A stretch of DNA of 64,000 nucleotides from Pseudomonadota bacterium (GCA_020161695.1 JAIUOO010000004.1:62001-126000); one strand, 5' to 3'; shown: positions 15,908 to 23,863, counted from the first letter of the stretch. The notes: generated by a model from the sequence alone, not told the origin. Numbers and translations are program-made.

Positions 15908-17119
15908 TCAGGCCGCCGGTGCGTCCGGAACGTGAAGGACGCCGCGCTGCACGAGGTCGGCAATCTCGGTGTCGGAAAGGCCCGCTTCCCGCAGAATCTC
16001 GCGGCCCTGCTCGCCCTTTCGGGGGGCCGGTTCCCGGCTACCGGCCGGCGTGCCGAACCAGTCCGTCGGGTTCCGCATCGTCCGGATGCGGCCTTCGGTG
16101 GGATGATCCTGCATTTGGAAATAGTCAGTGGCGACCAGATGCCGATCCGACAGGATGCTGGCGAAGTCGTGCATCGGCAGCGCCGGCACGTCCGCCCGTC
16201 GCAGCAGGTCGAGCCATTCGGCCGTCGTCCGGTCCCCGAACCAGCGGGAGAGCTCGGAGTAGACGAAATCGATATTGGCCATCCGATTGGTGAAACCGGC
16301 GAAGCGCGGGTCGCGTTGTGGCAGGTCGGCCAGGCCCATCTCGGCGAGAAAGCGGGTCCAGTGCTTGTCCGTATAGACCAGCGCGCAGACATAGCCGTCC
16401 CGCGTGCGGTAGGGCCGACGTTGAGCCGACAGCTGCCGGGCATAACCTCCACGATCCAGCGGCGGATCGAAGGTCAGACCGCCGAGGTGATCGCCGAGCA
16501 CGAAGTTGACCATGGTCTCGAACATCGGGATGTCGACCCTCTGGCCTTGCCCGGTCTTCAGCGCATGGATCACTGCCGCGCAGATCGCGCCGACCGCGCT
16601 GAGGCCCACGACCCGGTCCGCCACGGCGCTCGGCACGTAGCGGGGCTCGCCCCCCGTTCCGATGGCGAACAGCGAGGCCAGCGTCGATCCGCCCTGGATC
16701 AGGTCGTCATAGGCGGGATCGTCGGCATAGGGGCCGTTCTGGCCGAAGCCAAAGAGGCCGGCATAGACCAGCCGGGGATTGAGCGCGGCGACCGTCTCGT
16801 AGTCCAGGCCCAGGCGCGCCATCGCCTTGGGCCGGATATTGTACATCAGGACGTCCGCTCCGCTGATCAGCGCCTTCAGGGCCGCCAGTCCATCGGCCTC
16901 CTTCAGGTTCAGGCACAGGCTGCGCTTGTTGCGGTTCGCATTCAGGTAGATCGCCCCCATGTCCGCGTGACGGCCGGGACCGATCTGGCGCGTGATGTCG
17001 CCTTCGGGCGGCTCGATCTTGATGACATCGGCGCCCATGTCGCCAAGAGCCTGGCTGGCAAACGGACCCATGACGACCGACGTCATGTCCAGAATCTTGA
17101 GGCCGGCGATCGGACCCAT
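15908..17119 (-). CDS. Family III CoA-transferase (CaiB/BaiF)
   Basis: 403 aa. The catalytic Asp is D138 in PAYDDLIQGGSTLASL, and GLKILDMTSVVMGPFASQALGDMGADVIKIEPPEGD is the classical N-terminus. Unlike the paralogue at 13507, it lacks the racemase histidine and has the transferase-type Asp, so it probably activates a free acid using succinyl-CoA or another acyl-CoA. It is the first gene of the CoA-ester operon. Itaconate, mesaconate or methylsuccinate-type acids are reasonable guesses from the company of MaoC and the lyase remnant. Confidence 0.88.
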   Translation of the reverse strand: MGPIAGLKILDMTSVVMGPFASQALGDMGADVIKIEPPEGDITRQIGPGRHADMGAIYLNANRNKRSLCLNLKEADGLAALKALISGADVLMYNIRPKAMARLGLDYETVAALNPRLVYAGLFGFGQNGPYADDPAYDDLIQGGSTLASLFAIGTGGEPRYVPSAVADRVVGLSAVGAICAAVIHALKTGQGQRVDIPMFETMVNFVLGDHLGGLTFDPPLDRGGYARQLSAQRRPYRTRDGYVCALVYTDKHWTRFLAEMGLADLPQRDPRFAGFTNRMANIDFVYSELSRWFGDRTTAEWLDLLRRADVPALPMHDFASILSDRHLVATDYFQMQDHPTEGRIRTMRNPTDWFGTPAGSREPAPRKGEQGREILREAGLSDTEIADLVQRGVLHVPDAPAA

Positions 17120-17180
17120 GGGGGGAACCTTTCAGCGCCCCACAGCGGGCGAGATTCAATTCATGATACAAGTACTTAAA

Positions 17181-17196
17181 ATGCACGTGTGTGAAT
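17181..17196. promoter_or_regulatory. Palindromic operator copy 1 (ATGCAC-N4-GTGAAT)
   Basis: ATGCACGTGTGTGAAT lies 62-77 nt upstream of the CoA-transferase start in the AT-rich part of the 381-nt gap at 17120-17500. It matches copy 2 at 17408 in 14 of 16 positions, with the four differing or central bases inside the spacer region. Candidate site for IclR regulator 2 (inferred). The rest of the gap holds no gene that I can see. Confidence 0.45.
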
Positions 17197-17400
17197 AGTA
17201 GTCTGATGGCGGAGCCGGCCCCGTCTTTCGGCATAGCTCTGCTCCTGCGCAGCGGCCCGACATCGCCATGTCGCAACGCGATGCGCTCACGAATTGGGCA
17301 GAAGCCTTGGCGGCTAATGCGTTTGCGGGCGCGTTGCGCGGCCATCCGCCTGTGGACCCCGGCCTGAAGCAGGGGCATCGGTGGCCCATCAGACGATTGC

Positions 17401-17430
17401 GCCCGCGATGCACATTTGTGAATCGCGGGC
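17401..17430. promoter_or_regulatory. 30-bp near-perfect palindrome containing operator copy 2
   Basis: Left arm GCCCGCGATGCACA (17401-17414) and right arm TGTGAATCGCGGGC (17417-17430) pair at 13 of 14 positions around TT. Its core ATGCACATTTGTGAAT (17408-17423) repeats the element at 17181. It is 70 nt beyond the badI stop codon, so a transcript hairpin is also possible, but no T run follows on either strand. Confidence 0.5.
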
Positions 17431-17500
17431 GCTGCATTGCCAACGGCGACCTATAGTCGCCTTGCGTTGATGGCGATCTCGTCGATCCGCCGGGTCTCTC

Positions 17501-18289
17501 CTACCGCTTCCGGAAATTCGGCTTGCGCTTCTCGCGGAAGGCGCGGCCGCCCTCTTTCGATTCCTCGGTGTCGTAGTAGAGGCTCAGCGCCTGCATGCCG
17601 AGCGAGCCGATGCCGCGGATGCTCTCGGTATCGGCATTGAACGAGCGCTTGGCGATGGAGATGGCGGTCGGGCTCTTCTCCATCAGCTCGGCGCACCAGC
17701 GGTCGACCTCGGCGTCCAGGTCGCCGTGCGGCACCACGCAATTGACGAGGCCCATGCGCTCGGCTTCGGCCGCCGTATAACGGCGGCAGAGATACCAGAT
17801 CTCGCGCGCCTTCTTCTCGCCGACGACGCGGGCGAGGTAGGCGGTGCCGAAACCCGGATCGACCGAGCCGACCTTCGGGCCGACCTGGCCGAACTGCGCG
17901 CGCTCCGAGGCGATCGTCAGGTCGCAGATCGTCGCGAGGACATTGCCGCCGCCGATGGCGAAGCCCTGGACGCGGGCGATGACCGGCTTCGGCACGTCGC
18001 GGATCAAGGTCTGCAGCTCCTCGATCGGCAGGCCGATCGTGCCGCGGCCGTCATACTGGCCGTCATGGGCGCCCTGGTCGCCGCCGGTGCAGAAGGCCTT
18101 GTCGCCGGCGCCGCGCAGCACGATGACGCCGATGTCGCGGTTCCATCCGGCGCGCTGGAACGCGTCGATGAGCTCCTCCACCGTCTGGCCGCGGAAGGCG
18201 TTGTAGCGATCGGGTCTGTTGATGGTGATGAAGGCGACGCCGTCGGCGCGCTCCTCAAAGAGGATGTCCTCGTAGGTGCCCTTGGTCAT
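17501..18289 (-). CDS. badI: 2-Ketocyclohexanecarboxyl-CoA hydrolase BadI
   Basis: 262 aa crotonase-fold ring-cleavage enzyme that hydrolyses 2-ketocyclohexane-1-carboxyl-CoA to pimeloyl-CoA. The sequence follows the Rhodopseudomonas BadI closely: INRPDRYNAFRG, AFCTGGDQGAHDGQYDGRGT, IRDVPKPVIARVQGFAIGGGN, FGQVGPKVGSVDPGFGTAYLARVVGEKKAREIWYLC and the C-terminal LYYDTEESKEGGRAFREKRKPNF. The GGDQ motif and the C-terminal KRKP tail separate it from ordinary enoyl-CoA hydratases (it is also near to MenB). It lies 27 nt downstream of badH in one operon. Confidence 0.95.
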   Translation of the reverse strand: MTKGTYEDILFEERADGVAFITINRPDRYNAFRGQTVEELIDAFQRAGWNRDIGVIVLRGAGDKAFCTGGDQGAHDGQYDGRGTIGLPIEELQTLIRDVPKPVIARVQGFAIGGGNVLATICDLTIASERAQFGQVGPKVGSVDPGFGTAYLARVVGEKKAREIWYLCRRYTAAEAERMGLVNCVVPHGDLDAEVDRWCAELMEKSPTAISIAKRSFNADTESIRGIGSLGMQALSLYYDTEESKEGGRAFREKRKPNFRKR

Positions 18290-18316
18290 GGCGCTTGTCC
18301 CTGTTCGTTGGAAATC

Positions 18317-19084
18317 TCAGCCGGCCATCGACAGGCCGCCGGAAACGCTGATCACCTGGCCGGTGACATAGGCGGCGTCGTCGCTGGCGAAGAAGCAGAT
18401 CGCTCCCGGCAGGTCGTCGGGCGCGCCGATGCGGCCGAGCGGGATGGAGCGGCGGAAGGCCTCCATCAGCTTGTCGGGGTTCGAGGCGCCCTTGCGGAAC
18501 TCGTCGAACAGGGCTGTGTCGGTCGGTCCGGGGCAGACGACATTGAGCGTGATGCCATCGCGCGCGTGCTCCCGCGCGAGCGTCTTCGTCAGCCCGAGCA
18601 GCGCCGCCTTGCAGGCCGCATAGACCGCTTCGCCCGTCGAGCCGACGCGCGCGGCATCCGAGGCGACGTTGACTACCCGGCCATATTTGCGGTCCGCCAT
18701 GCCGGGAAGGACGGCATGATGCATGTGCAGCGCGCCGACGAGGTTGACGGCGATCAGCTTCTCCCACTCTGCTGGCGAGGTCTTGAGGAAGGGCTTGAAG
18801 ATGTCGAAGCCGGCATTGTTGACGAGGATCGCCGCGGGGCCGAGCGCCGCTTCCGCCGCCGCCACCGCGCGGTCGACGGCCGGCCTGTCGGTGATGTCGC
18901 AATGAAAGGCCTGCGCCTTGCCGCCTTTGGCGGTGATGGCCGCGGCGACTGCCTCCGCCGCCGTCGCGTCGCGGTCGAACACGGCGACCGCAGCTCCCCG
19001 TGCGGCCATGCGCCGGCAGGTCGCGGATCCGATGCCGCCGGCGCCGCCCGTCACGATCGCCATTCTTCCGTCGAACTGTGTCAT
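18317..19084 (-). CDS. badH: 2-Hydroxycyclohexanecarboxyl-CoA dehydrogenase BadH
   Basis: 255 aa short-chain dehydrogenase that oxidises 2-hydroxycyclohexane-1-carboxyl-CoA to the 2-keto compound. Nucleotide motif TGGAGGIGSA (residues 12-21), NNAG, the catalytic Ser in VASDAARVGSTGEAVYAACKAALL with Tyr and Lys of the YxxxK. It is nearly collinear with Rhodopseudomonas BadH (NAGFDIFKPF.KT, HMHHAVLPGM, REHARDGIT.NVVCPGPTDTALFDE). The first gene of badHI. Its predicted promoter (TTGCTA at 19146-19141, 16 nt, TATTGT at 19124-19119) overlaps the operator at 19140-19157. Confidence 0.95.
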   Translation of the reverse strand: MTQFDGRMAIVTGGAGGIGSATCRRMAARGAAVAVFDRDATAAEAVAAAITAKGGKAQAFHCDITDRPAVDRAVAAAEAALGPAAILVNNAGFDIFKPFLKTSPAEWEKLIAVNLVGALHMHHAVLPGMADRKYGRVVNVASDAARVGSTGEAVYAACKAALLGLTKTLAREHARDGITLNVVCPGPTDTALFDEFRKGASNPDKLMEAFRRSIPLGRIGAPDDLPGAICFFASDDAAYVTGQVISVSGGLSMAG

Positions 19085-19118
19085 GTCGTCAGGTTCCGGT
19101 TGCTTCGATGCCCTATCG

Positions 19119-19146
19119 ACAATAGCCTTCCGGATAGAAATAGCAA
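19119..19146 (-). promoter_or_regulatory. Predicted badH promoter
   Basis: Read on the minus strand: -35 TTGCTA (19146-19141), 16-nt spacer, -10 TATTGT (19124-19119), 35 nt before the badH start. The -35 box lies inside the palindrome at 19140-19157, so a bound repressor would block RNA polymerase. The aliB promoter has the same layout. Confidence 0.5.
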
Positions 19147-19157
19147 TGCATTGCTAT
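19140..19157. promoter_or_regulatory. BadR operator, copy 1 (badH/badR divergent region)
   Basis: ATAGCAATGCATTGCTAT is a perfect 18-bp palindrome between the divergent badH and badR starts. Its right part and flank (CAATGCATTGCTATAAATTC) recur exactly upstream of aliB at 23850-23869. A MarR dimer site is the obvious reading; assignment to BadR is inferred from position and repetition. Confidence 0.75.
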
Positions 19158-19174
19158 AAATTCGAGGATCCGTC

Positions 19175-19696
19175 GTGAGACCGAAGCAAGCTGCCGCACC
19201 TGCGACGAACGCCGACCGGTTCGACGTCGCCAACCGCCTGTTCTTCCGGCTCTATCAGAGCTCCAACCTCATGCATAAGAACGGCACGCGCGCCGTGTGG
19301 GGCTTCGGCAGCACGACGCAGCAATGGGCGGTGCTCGGCGCCCTCGCGCGGCCCCGCGTCCGCAAGGATGGGATGAACGTCAAGGAACTGATCGCGTTCC
19401 TGATGGTCAGCCGCCAGAACCTCGCGGCGGTGCTGGACCGCCTCGAGGCCCGTGGCTGGATCGAGAAGATCAAGGACGCCGCCGACGGTCGCGCGCGGCG
19501 CAGCCGGCTGACCGTCAAGGGGATCGCCATCTGGGACGACATGCTGGTCGCCATCGGCGACTTCTACGAGGCCGCGCTCGCCGATTTCTCGAACGAGGAG
19601 CAGCTCCTGCTCTACCGCATGCTCGACCGGCTGAAGGACGGCCTCGGTGCCCTCAATCCGGGCGACGACGATGCCGCCCAGCCCGACGAGGGCTGA
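19175..19696 (+). CDS. badR: MarR-family regulator BadR
   Basis: 173 aa. MarR winged helix: NRLFFRLYQSSNLMHKNGTRAVWGFGSTTQQWAVLGALARP, then MNVKELIAFLMVSRQNLAAVLDRLEARGWIEKIKDAADGRARRSRLTVKG with the recognition helix and wing. Length and sequence agree with BadR, the repressor of alicyclic-acid genes in Rhodopseudomonas, where 2-ketocyclohexanecarboxyl-CoA is reported to relieve repression. The start is a GTG at 19175 preceded by GAGGAT; the operator palindrome ends 17 nt upstream, so BadR is probably autoregulated. Confidence 0.9.
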   Translation: MRPKQAAAPATNADRFDVANRLFFRLYQSSNLMHKNGTRAVWGFGSTTQQWAVLGALARPRVRKDGMNVKELIAFLMVSRQNLAAVLDRLEARGWIEKIKDAADGRARRSRLTVKGIAIWDDMLVAIGDFYEAALADFSNEEQLLLYRMLDRLKDGLGALNPGDDDAAQPDEG

Positions 19697-19722
19697 GCGG
19701 CGATCTCGCGAAGGCGCGCCTC

Positions 19723-20958
19723 TCACGCCCTGACGAGCGAGCAGCCGCCCTCGACCAGCGGCCGGAACGCCTGGTCGGCCGGCAGCGTCGAGACCAGCTT
19801 GTAGACGTCGCCGGGTCCCTTGCTTTCCTGCGGCGATTTCACCGTGAACAGGTAGGCGGGGTGGATCTTGCGGCCATCGACCCGGATGCTGCCGGCGCCG
19901 AAGCAGTCATCGTCGGTCGGCATGGCCTTCATCTGCTGGACCACCGCCCGGCCTGAGGCCTTGGCACGCTCGACTCCAAGCGCCTTCACGGCCTTGAGGT
20001 AGTGCATGACGCCTGAATAGTCGCCGGCCTGGCTCATGTTCGGGAGCGCCCCGGCCGCGAGCTTCGGCTTCACGCGATTGGTGAAGGCGCGCGTGCGATC
20101 GTTGAGGTCCCAGTAGAAGGTCTCGGTGAGCGCGAGGCCCTTCGCCACCGGCAGGCCCATGCCCTGGATATCGGTGATGAAGGCGATCATCGAGGCGAGC
20201 CGCTGCTTGCCGTCCTGTCCGATGCCGAACTCCTGCGCCTGTTTCAGACAGGCGATCAATTCCGCTCCGGCATTGGCGAAGGCGATGACATTGGCGCCGC
20301 TCGACTGGGCACGCACGAGGAAGGACGAGAAGTCGTTCGTGGTGCCGAAGGGGTAGCGTACCGAGCCGATCACCTGGCCGCCCGCGGCCTCGACGAACCT
20401 GGTGCCGTCCGCCTGCGCGGCATGGCCGAAGGCATAGTCGGCGGTGACGAAGAACCACTTGTCGCCACCGTTCTTGACCAGCGACGTGGAGGTCGAGTGG
20501 GCGAGGCACCAGGAATCCCAGCTCCAGTGGATCATGTTGGGGCTGCAGCTCTTGCCGGTCAGGTCCGAACTGCCCGCCACCGTCACCAGCGAAATCTTGT
20601 CCTTCTCCTCGATCACGCTGCGCGCGCCGAGCGCGATGGAGGTGTTGCCGACATTGGTGATGATGTCGACGCCGCCCTGGTCGAACCACTGGCGGATGAT
20701 GGAGAGGCCGACATCCGCCTTGTTCTGGTGGTCGGCCACCAGCACCTCGACCTTGATGTCGGGATTGGCGCCGGTGAACTCCTCCACCGCCTGCCGCGTG
20801 CAGGCGACCGAGGTCGGACCGGACAGGTCGCGATAGATGCCCGACATGTCGGTGATGACGCCGATGCGAATGGTGCGGTCGGCCTGCGCCCGCGCGGCCC
20901 TCGGCCAGAGCGCGCCCGCGGCAAGGCCCGAGCCGACGAATGTCCTGCGATCCAACAT
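19723..20958 (-). CDS. Branched-chain amino-acid-type ABC substrate-binding protein (LivK family) of the ali cluster
   Basis: 411 aa. A Tat-type leader (MLDRRTFVGSGLAAGALWPRAARA) precedes a type I periplasmic-binding fold (IRIGVITDMSGIYRDLSGPTSV, VEVLVADHQNKADVG, NVGNTSIALGARSVIEEKDKISLVTVAGSSDLTG, KWFFVTADYAFGH). The ATG at 20958 has GAGGAGG upstream. In aromatic- and alicyclic-acid degraders, Liv-type receptors beside ali/bad genes are thought to import the acids. No Liv permease or ATPase genes are here, so the rest of the transporter must be elsewhere. It follows aliA by 34 nt in the same operon. Confidence 0.9.
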   Translation of the reverse strand: MLDRRTFVGSGLAAGALWPRAARAQADRTIRIGVITDMSGIYRDLSGPTSVACTRQAVEEFTGANPDIKVEVLVADHQNKADVGLSIIRQWFDQGGVDIITNVGNTSIALGARSVIEEKDKISLVTVAGSSDLTGKSCSPNMIHWSWDSWCLAHSTSTSLVKNGGDKWFFVTADYAFGHAAQADGTRFVEAAGGQVIGSVRYPFGTTNDFSSFLVRAQSSGANVIAFANAGAELIACLKQAQEFGIGQDGKQRLASMIAFITDIQGMGLPVAKGLALTETFYWDLNDRTRAFTNRVKPKLAAGALPNMSQAGDYSGVMHYLKAVKALGVERAKASGRAVVQQMKAMPTDDDCFGAGSIRVDGRKIHPAYLFTVKSPQESKGPGDVYKLVSTLPADQAFRPLVEGGCSLVRA

Positions 20959-20992
20959 GATGGGTTCCTCCTCGTGATTGTCGTTGGCGGCC

Positions 20993-22591
20993 TTAGGCGC
21001 GGGCCGTTTCGCGCAGCTTGAACTTCTGGATCTTGCCGCTCGGGGTCCGTGGCAGGTCGGCGACGATTTCGAGCCGCTCGGGGATGTACTGCTTCGCCAT
21101 CTTCTGGTCGGCGAGGTAGGCGGCCATGGCCTCGAAGGAGAGCACTTGGCCCTCTCGCGGGACGATGAAGGCGCAGGCCCGCTCGCCGAGACGCTCGTCC
21201 GGGTAGCCGACGATCGCGACGGCGGCGACGGCCGGGTGGCGGAACAGCAGGCCCTCGACCTCGACCACCGGGATGTTCTCACCACCCCGGATGATGATGT
21301 CCTTGGAGCGGCCGGCGATGCGGATGTAGCCGGCGGCATCCATGCGGGCGAGGTCGCCGGTGTCGAACCAGCCGTCGCTGTCCTTGGGGTCGAGTTCGGG
21401 CCGCCTGAGATAGCCGATGAAGTTCGAGCAGCCGCGCACCTGCAACTGCCCTTCCTCGCTCGCCGGCGCGACGGAGCCGTTGGCGTCGAGCACGCGCACC
21501 TCCATGCCGGGCAGCGCGGCGCCGTCCGTCGTGGTCGTCGCCTCCTCGGGGTCCTCCGGGCGCGTGGTGGTGACCGCGCCGTTCTCGGACATCCCCCACG
21601 CCGAGATGATCGCGGCGCCAAGCGTTGCGCGGGCCTTCGTTACCAGCGCGCGCGGGATCGGTGCGCCGGCCGACACGAAGATCTTCAGGCTCGGCGTCGC
21701 CTTGCCCGAGCTTGCGACGAACTCGGTGAGGTCGTTGAGGAAGGGCGTCGCGCCCATGGTGAAGGTCGCGCCTTCCCCGGTGATCTGGCGCGCCATTTCG
21801 GCGGCGACGAACACGTCCTGGAGCACGGCGGTCGCGCCCAGCATCACCGGCAGGACGAGCCCGTACATGAAGCCGAGCTGGTGGGCCATGGGCGAGGGCA
21901 TGTGGATGATCGCATCGGCGCCAAGATGCAGCCGCTCGGCAAAGGGACCGAGATTGGAGAGCATGGTGTTGGACGTGTGCATCACGCCCTTCGGCTCGCC
22001 AGTCGTGCCGGACGTGTAGAGAAGCTGGATCACGTCGTCGGCCGACAGGTCCGCCAACTTGGCCGGTGCGCCCGCAAGAAGCTGGTCGAAGGCGTCCGGG
22101 CCCGCGCCGCCCGCGACGAAGACATGGGCAAGCTTCGGCAGCCTGTCGCGGATGCCGGCCACCATGGCCGGATAGTCGAAGCCGCGGAACGAGGCCGGCA
22201 CGACCAGCACCTTCGATTCCGCCAGGCCGAGCATGAAGGCGAGCTCGCGCTCGCGAAAGATGATCATGAGCGGGTTCGACACCGCGCCAAGCTTCAGGCA
22301 GGCGAGGTGGAGGACCGTGAATTCCCACCAGTTCGGCAGCTGGAACGACACGACGTCACCCTTGCCGACGCCGCGCGCGGCAAGGGCGCCGGCAACCGCC
22401 GAGGTCATGGCGTCGAGTTCGCGGTAACTGACGCGCTTGGTGTCACCGCTCTCGCTGCGATTGGCGACGATGGCGGTCTTGTCCGGCGTCGCCGCGACGG
22501 CACGTGCCAGATGCCGCAGCAGGGTTGCGTTCGGCCAATAGTGTCCCGCCGCGCTTCGCCTGGCGGCGAGCACGTTCTCCGTCACGAACAT
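20993..22591 (-). CDS. aliA: Cyclohexanecarboxylate-CoA ligase AliA
   Basis: 532 aa acyl-adenylate-forming ligase; activates cyclohexanecarboxylate (possibly cyclohexenecarboxylate) with ATP and CoA. P-loop YTSGTTGEPKG, the A5 segment WGMSENG, the A7 DGWFDTGDLARMDAAGYIRIAGRSKDIIIRGGENI and the catalytic Lys region TPSGKIQKFKLRE are intact. The sequence resembles Rhodopseudomonas AliA. The frame is open far upstream through the aliB region, but MFVTENVLAARRSAAGHYWPNATLL at 22591 is the family start. It lies 47 nt downstream of aliB. Confidence 0.9.
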   Translation of the reverse strand: MFVTENVLAARRSAAGHYWPNATLLRHLARAVAATPDKTAIVANRSESGDTKRVSYRELDAMTSAVAGALAARGVGKGDVVSFQLPNWWEFTVLHLACLKLGAVSNPLMIIFRERELAFMLGLAESKVLVVPASFRGFDYPAMVAGIRDRLPKLAHVFVAGGAGPDAFDQLLAGAPAKLADLSADDVIQLLYTSGTTGEPKGVMHTSNTMLSNLGPFAERLHLGADAIIHMPSPMAHQLGFMYGLVLPVMLGATAVLQDVFVAAEMARQITGEGATFTMGATPFLNDLTEFVASSGKATPSLKIFVSAGAPIPRALVTKARATLGAAIISAWGMSENGAVTTTRPEDPEEATTTTDGAALPGMEVRVLDANGSVAPASEEGQLQVRGCSNFIGYLRRPELDPKDSDGWFDTGDLARMDAAGYIRIAGRSKDIIIRGGENIPVVEVEGLLFRHPAVAAVAIVGYPDERLGERACAFIVPREGQVLSFEAMAAYLADQKMAKQYIPERLEIVADLPRTPSGKIQKFKLRETARA

Positions 22592-22638
22592 GGTTCGTCT
22601 CCTCCGATGGTCGCGGACTCTTGGACGGTCCGTTCGGC

Positions 22639-23781
22639 CTATGTCTTCGCCGCGCGCAGCTTCTCCCGCGAGACGATGAGTTTCATGATCTGCGCCGTGC
22701 CATCGCCGATCTCGAGCCCCATCACGTCGCGCAGGCGCTGCTGATGGGGCAGGTCCAGCGACCAGCCGTAATGGCCGTGCGTGAGCAGGCATTGATGGAT
22801 GACGTCGACCGCGGTCTTGGGCGCCAGCCATTTGCACATGGCGGCTTCCGACGTGTGCGGCAGGCCTGCATCGCGCAACGCCAGCGTGTGCAGGCAGAGC
22901 TGGCGGATAGCTGCGATCTGGCCCTCTCCCTCCGCAAGCGGAAAGGTGATGCCCTGGTTCTTCGACAGCGGCGCGCCGAAGGCCTCGCGCTGCTGCACGT
23001 AGGCCCAGCTTTCGTCGAGCGAGGCCTGCGCCGCGCCAAGTACCTGCAGCCCGATCAGGGCGCGGCTGAAATCGAAGCCCTGCATGACCTGCACGAAGCC
23101 CGAGCCCTCGTCGGCGAGCCGGTTGCCGACGGGAATACGGACATCGTCGAAGAAGACCGACGAGCGTCCGATCGCCTTCGAGCCGAGATCGGTGAAGCGC
23201 AGCGTCGATACGCCGGGCGTGTCCATCGGCACCAGAAAGGCGCTGACTCCGCGCGCGCCGTCTGCGGGCGCGCCCGTGCGGGCAAACAGGACGATGGCGT
23301 CGGCCTGGTCCGCCATGCTGATCGACGACTTCTCGCCCTTGAGGATGTAATGGTCGCCGTCGCGGCGGGCGGACAGCGCCAGACTCGCCGCATCCGATCC
23401 GCCGCGCGGCTCGGTCAGGCCGATGGCGACGACGGAACGCCCCGAGACGATGCGCGACACCCATTCCGCCGCGAGATCCGGCTGGGCGTGGCGCGCGAGG
23501 ATGGCGCCGTTCAGCGAGCCGAGAATCTGCACATAGGCGACGTTCATGTCGCCATAGCCGATCTCCTCGGCGATGACGCCGCTGGTCAGGCTCGGCATGC
23601 CGTAGCCGCCGAGGTGCTCGGGAAGCTCGGGCGCGATCAGCCCGAGCGCGCCCATCTCGGCGATCAGGCCGGGCGCGACGCGCGCCTCCGCCTCGCGCGC
23701 CTGATAGCCGGGCGCGAGCTTCGTCCGCGCGAACCGGCGGGCGGTGTCCCTGATCTGGATCTGGTCGTCGCTGAGGATCAT
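22639..23781 (-). CDS. aliB: Cyclohexanecarboxyl-CoA dehydrogenase AliB
   Basis: 380 aa FAD-dependent acyl-CoA dehydrogenase that makes cyclohex-1-ene-1-carboxyl-CoA. N-terminal LSDDQIQIRDTARRFARTKLAPGYQAREAEARV, the IGLTEPRGGSDAASLALSARRDGDHYILKGEKSSIS stretch and DFSRALIGLQVLGAAQASLDESWAYVQQREAFG identify it. At the usual catalytic Glu position it has Asp360 (EIGDGTAQIMKLIVSR), seen also in alicyclic members, which may suit the ring substrate. First gene of the aliB-aliA-receptor operon, under a promoter with the shared palindrome. Confidence 0.92.
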   Translation of the reverse strand: MILSDDQIQIRDTARRFARTKLAPGYQAREAEARVAPGLIAEMGALGLIAPELPEHLGGYGMPSLTSGVIAEEIGYGDMNVAYVQILGSLNGAILARHAQPDLAAEWVSRIVSGRSVVAIGLTEPRGGSDAASLALSARRDGDHYILKGEKSSISMADQADAIVLFARTGAPADGARGVSAFLVPMDTPGVSTLRFTDLGSKAIGRSSVFFDDVRIPVGNRLADEGSGFVQVMQGFDFSRALIGLQVLGAAQASLDESWAYVQQREAFGAPLSKNQGITFPLAEGEGQIAAIRQLCLHTLALRDAGLPHTSEAAMCKWLAPKTAVDVIHQCLLTHGHYGWSLDLPHQQRLRDVMGLEIGDGTAQIMKLIVSREKLRAAKT

Positions 23782-23824
23782 TCCGGTCGCTTTGCCGATG
23801 GGCCGAGCCAGCCCGACGGCGGCA

Positions 23825-23852
23825 ACGATATGGCAAGCGAAATAAATGTCAA
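23825..23852 (-). promoter_or_regulatory. Predicted aliB promoter
   Basis: Minus strand: a consensus -35 TTGACA (23852-23847), 16-nt spacer, -10 TATCGT (23830-23825), 44 nt before the aliB start. The -35 is inside the operator at 23846-23863, as in the badH promoter. Confidence 0.6.
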
Positions 23853-23863
23853 TGCATTGCTAT
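23846..23863. promoter_or_regulatory. BadR operator, copy 2 (aliB)
   Basis: ATGTCAATGCATTGCTAT, an 8+8 of 10+10 inverted repeat around the same CAATGCATTG core as at 19140-19157; the next bases AAATTC are also shared. It is left of the 579-nt gap between aliB and the peptide receptor gene. Beyond an interrupted repeat at 24259-24290, I see no gene or strong signal in the rest of that gap (23864-24360). Confidence 0.7.

Noticed and set aside
17401..17430. The 30-bp palindrome as a rho-independent terminator for badI
   Set aside because: It has a strong stem but no T run on either strand, and its core repeats an element at 17181 that cannot be a terminator. An operator reading is preferred.
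20993..23836. A single 947-codon frame spanning aliA and part of the aliB region, suggesting an AliB-AliA fusion
   Set aside because: The part upstream of 22591 is the wrong frame of aliB. AliB itself is complete with its own start and stop, so there is no fusion.
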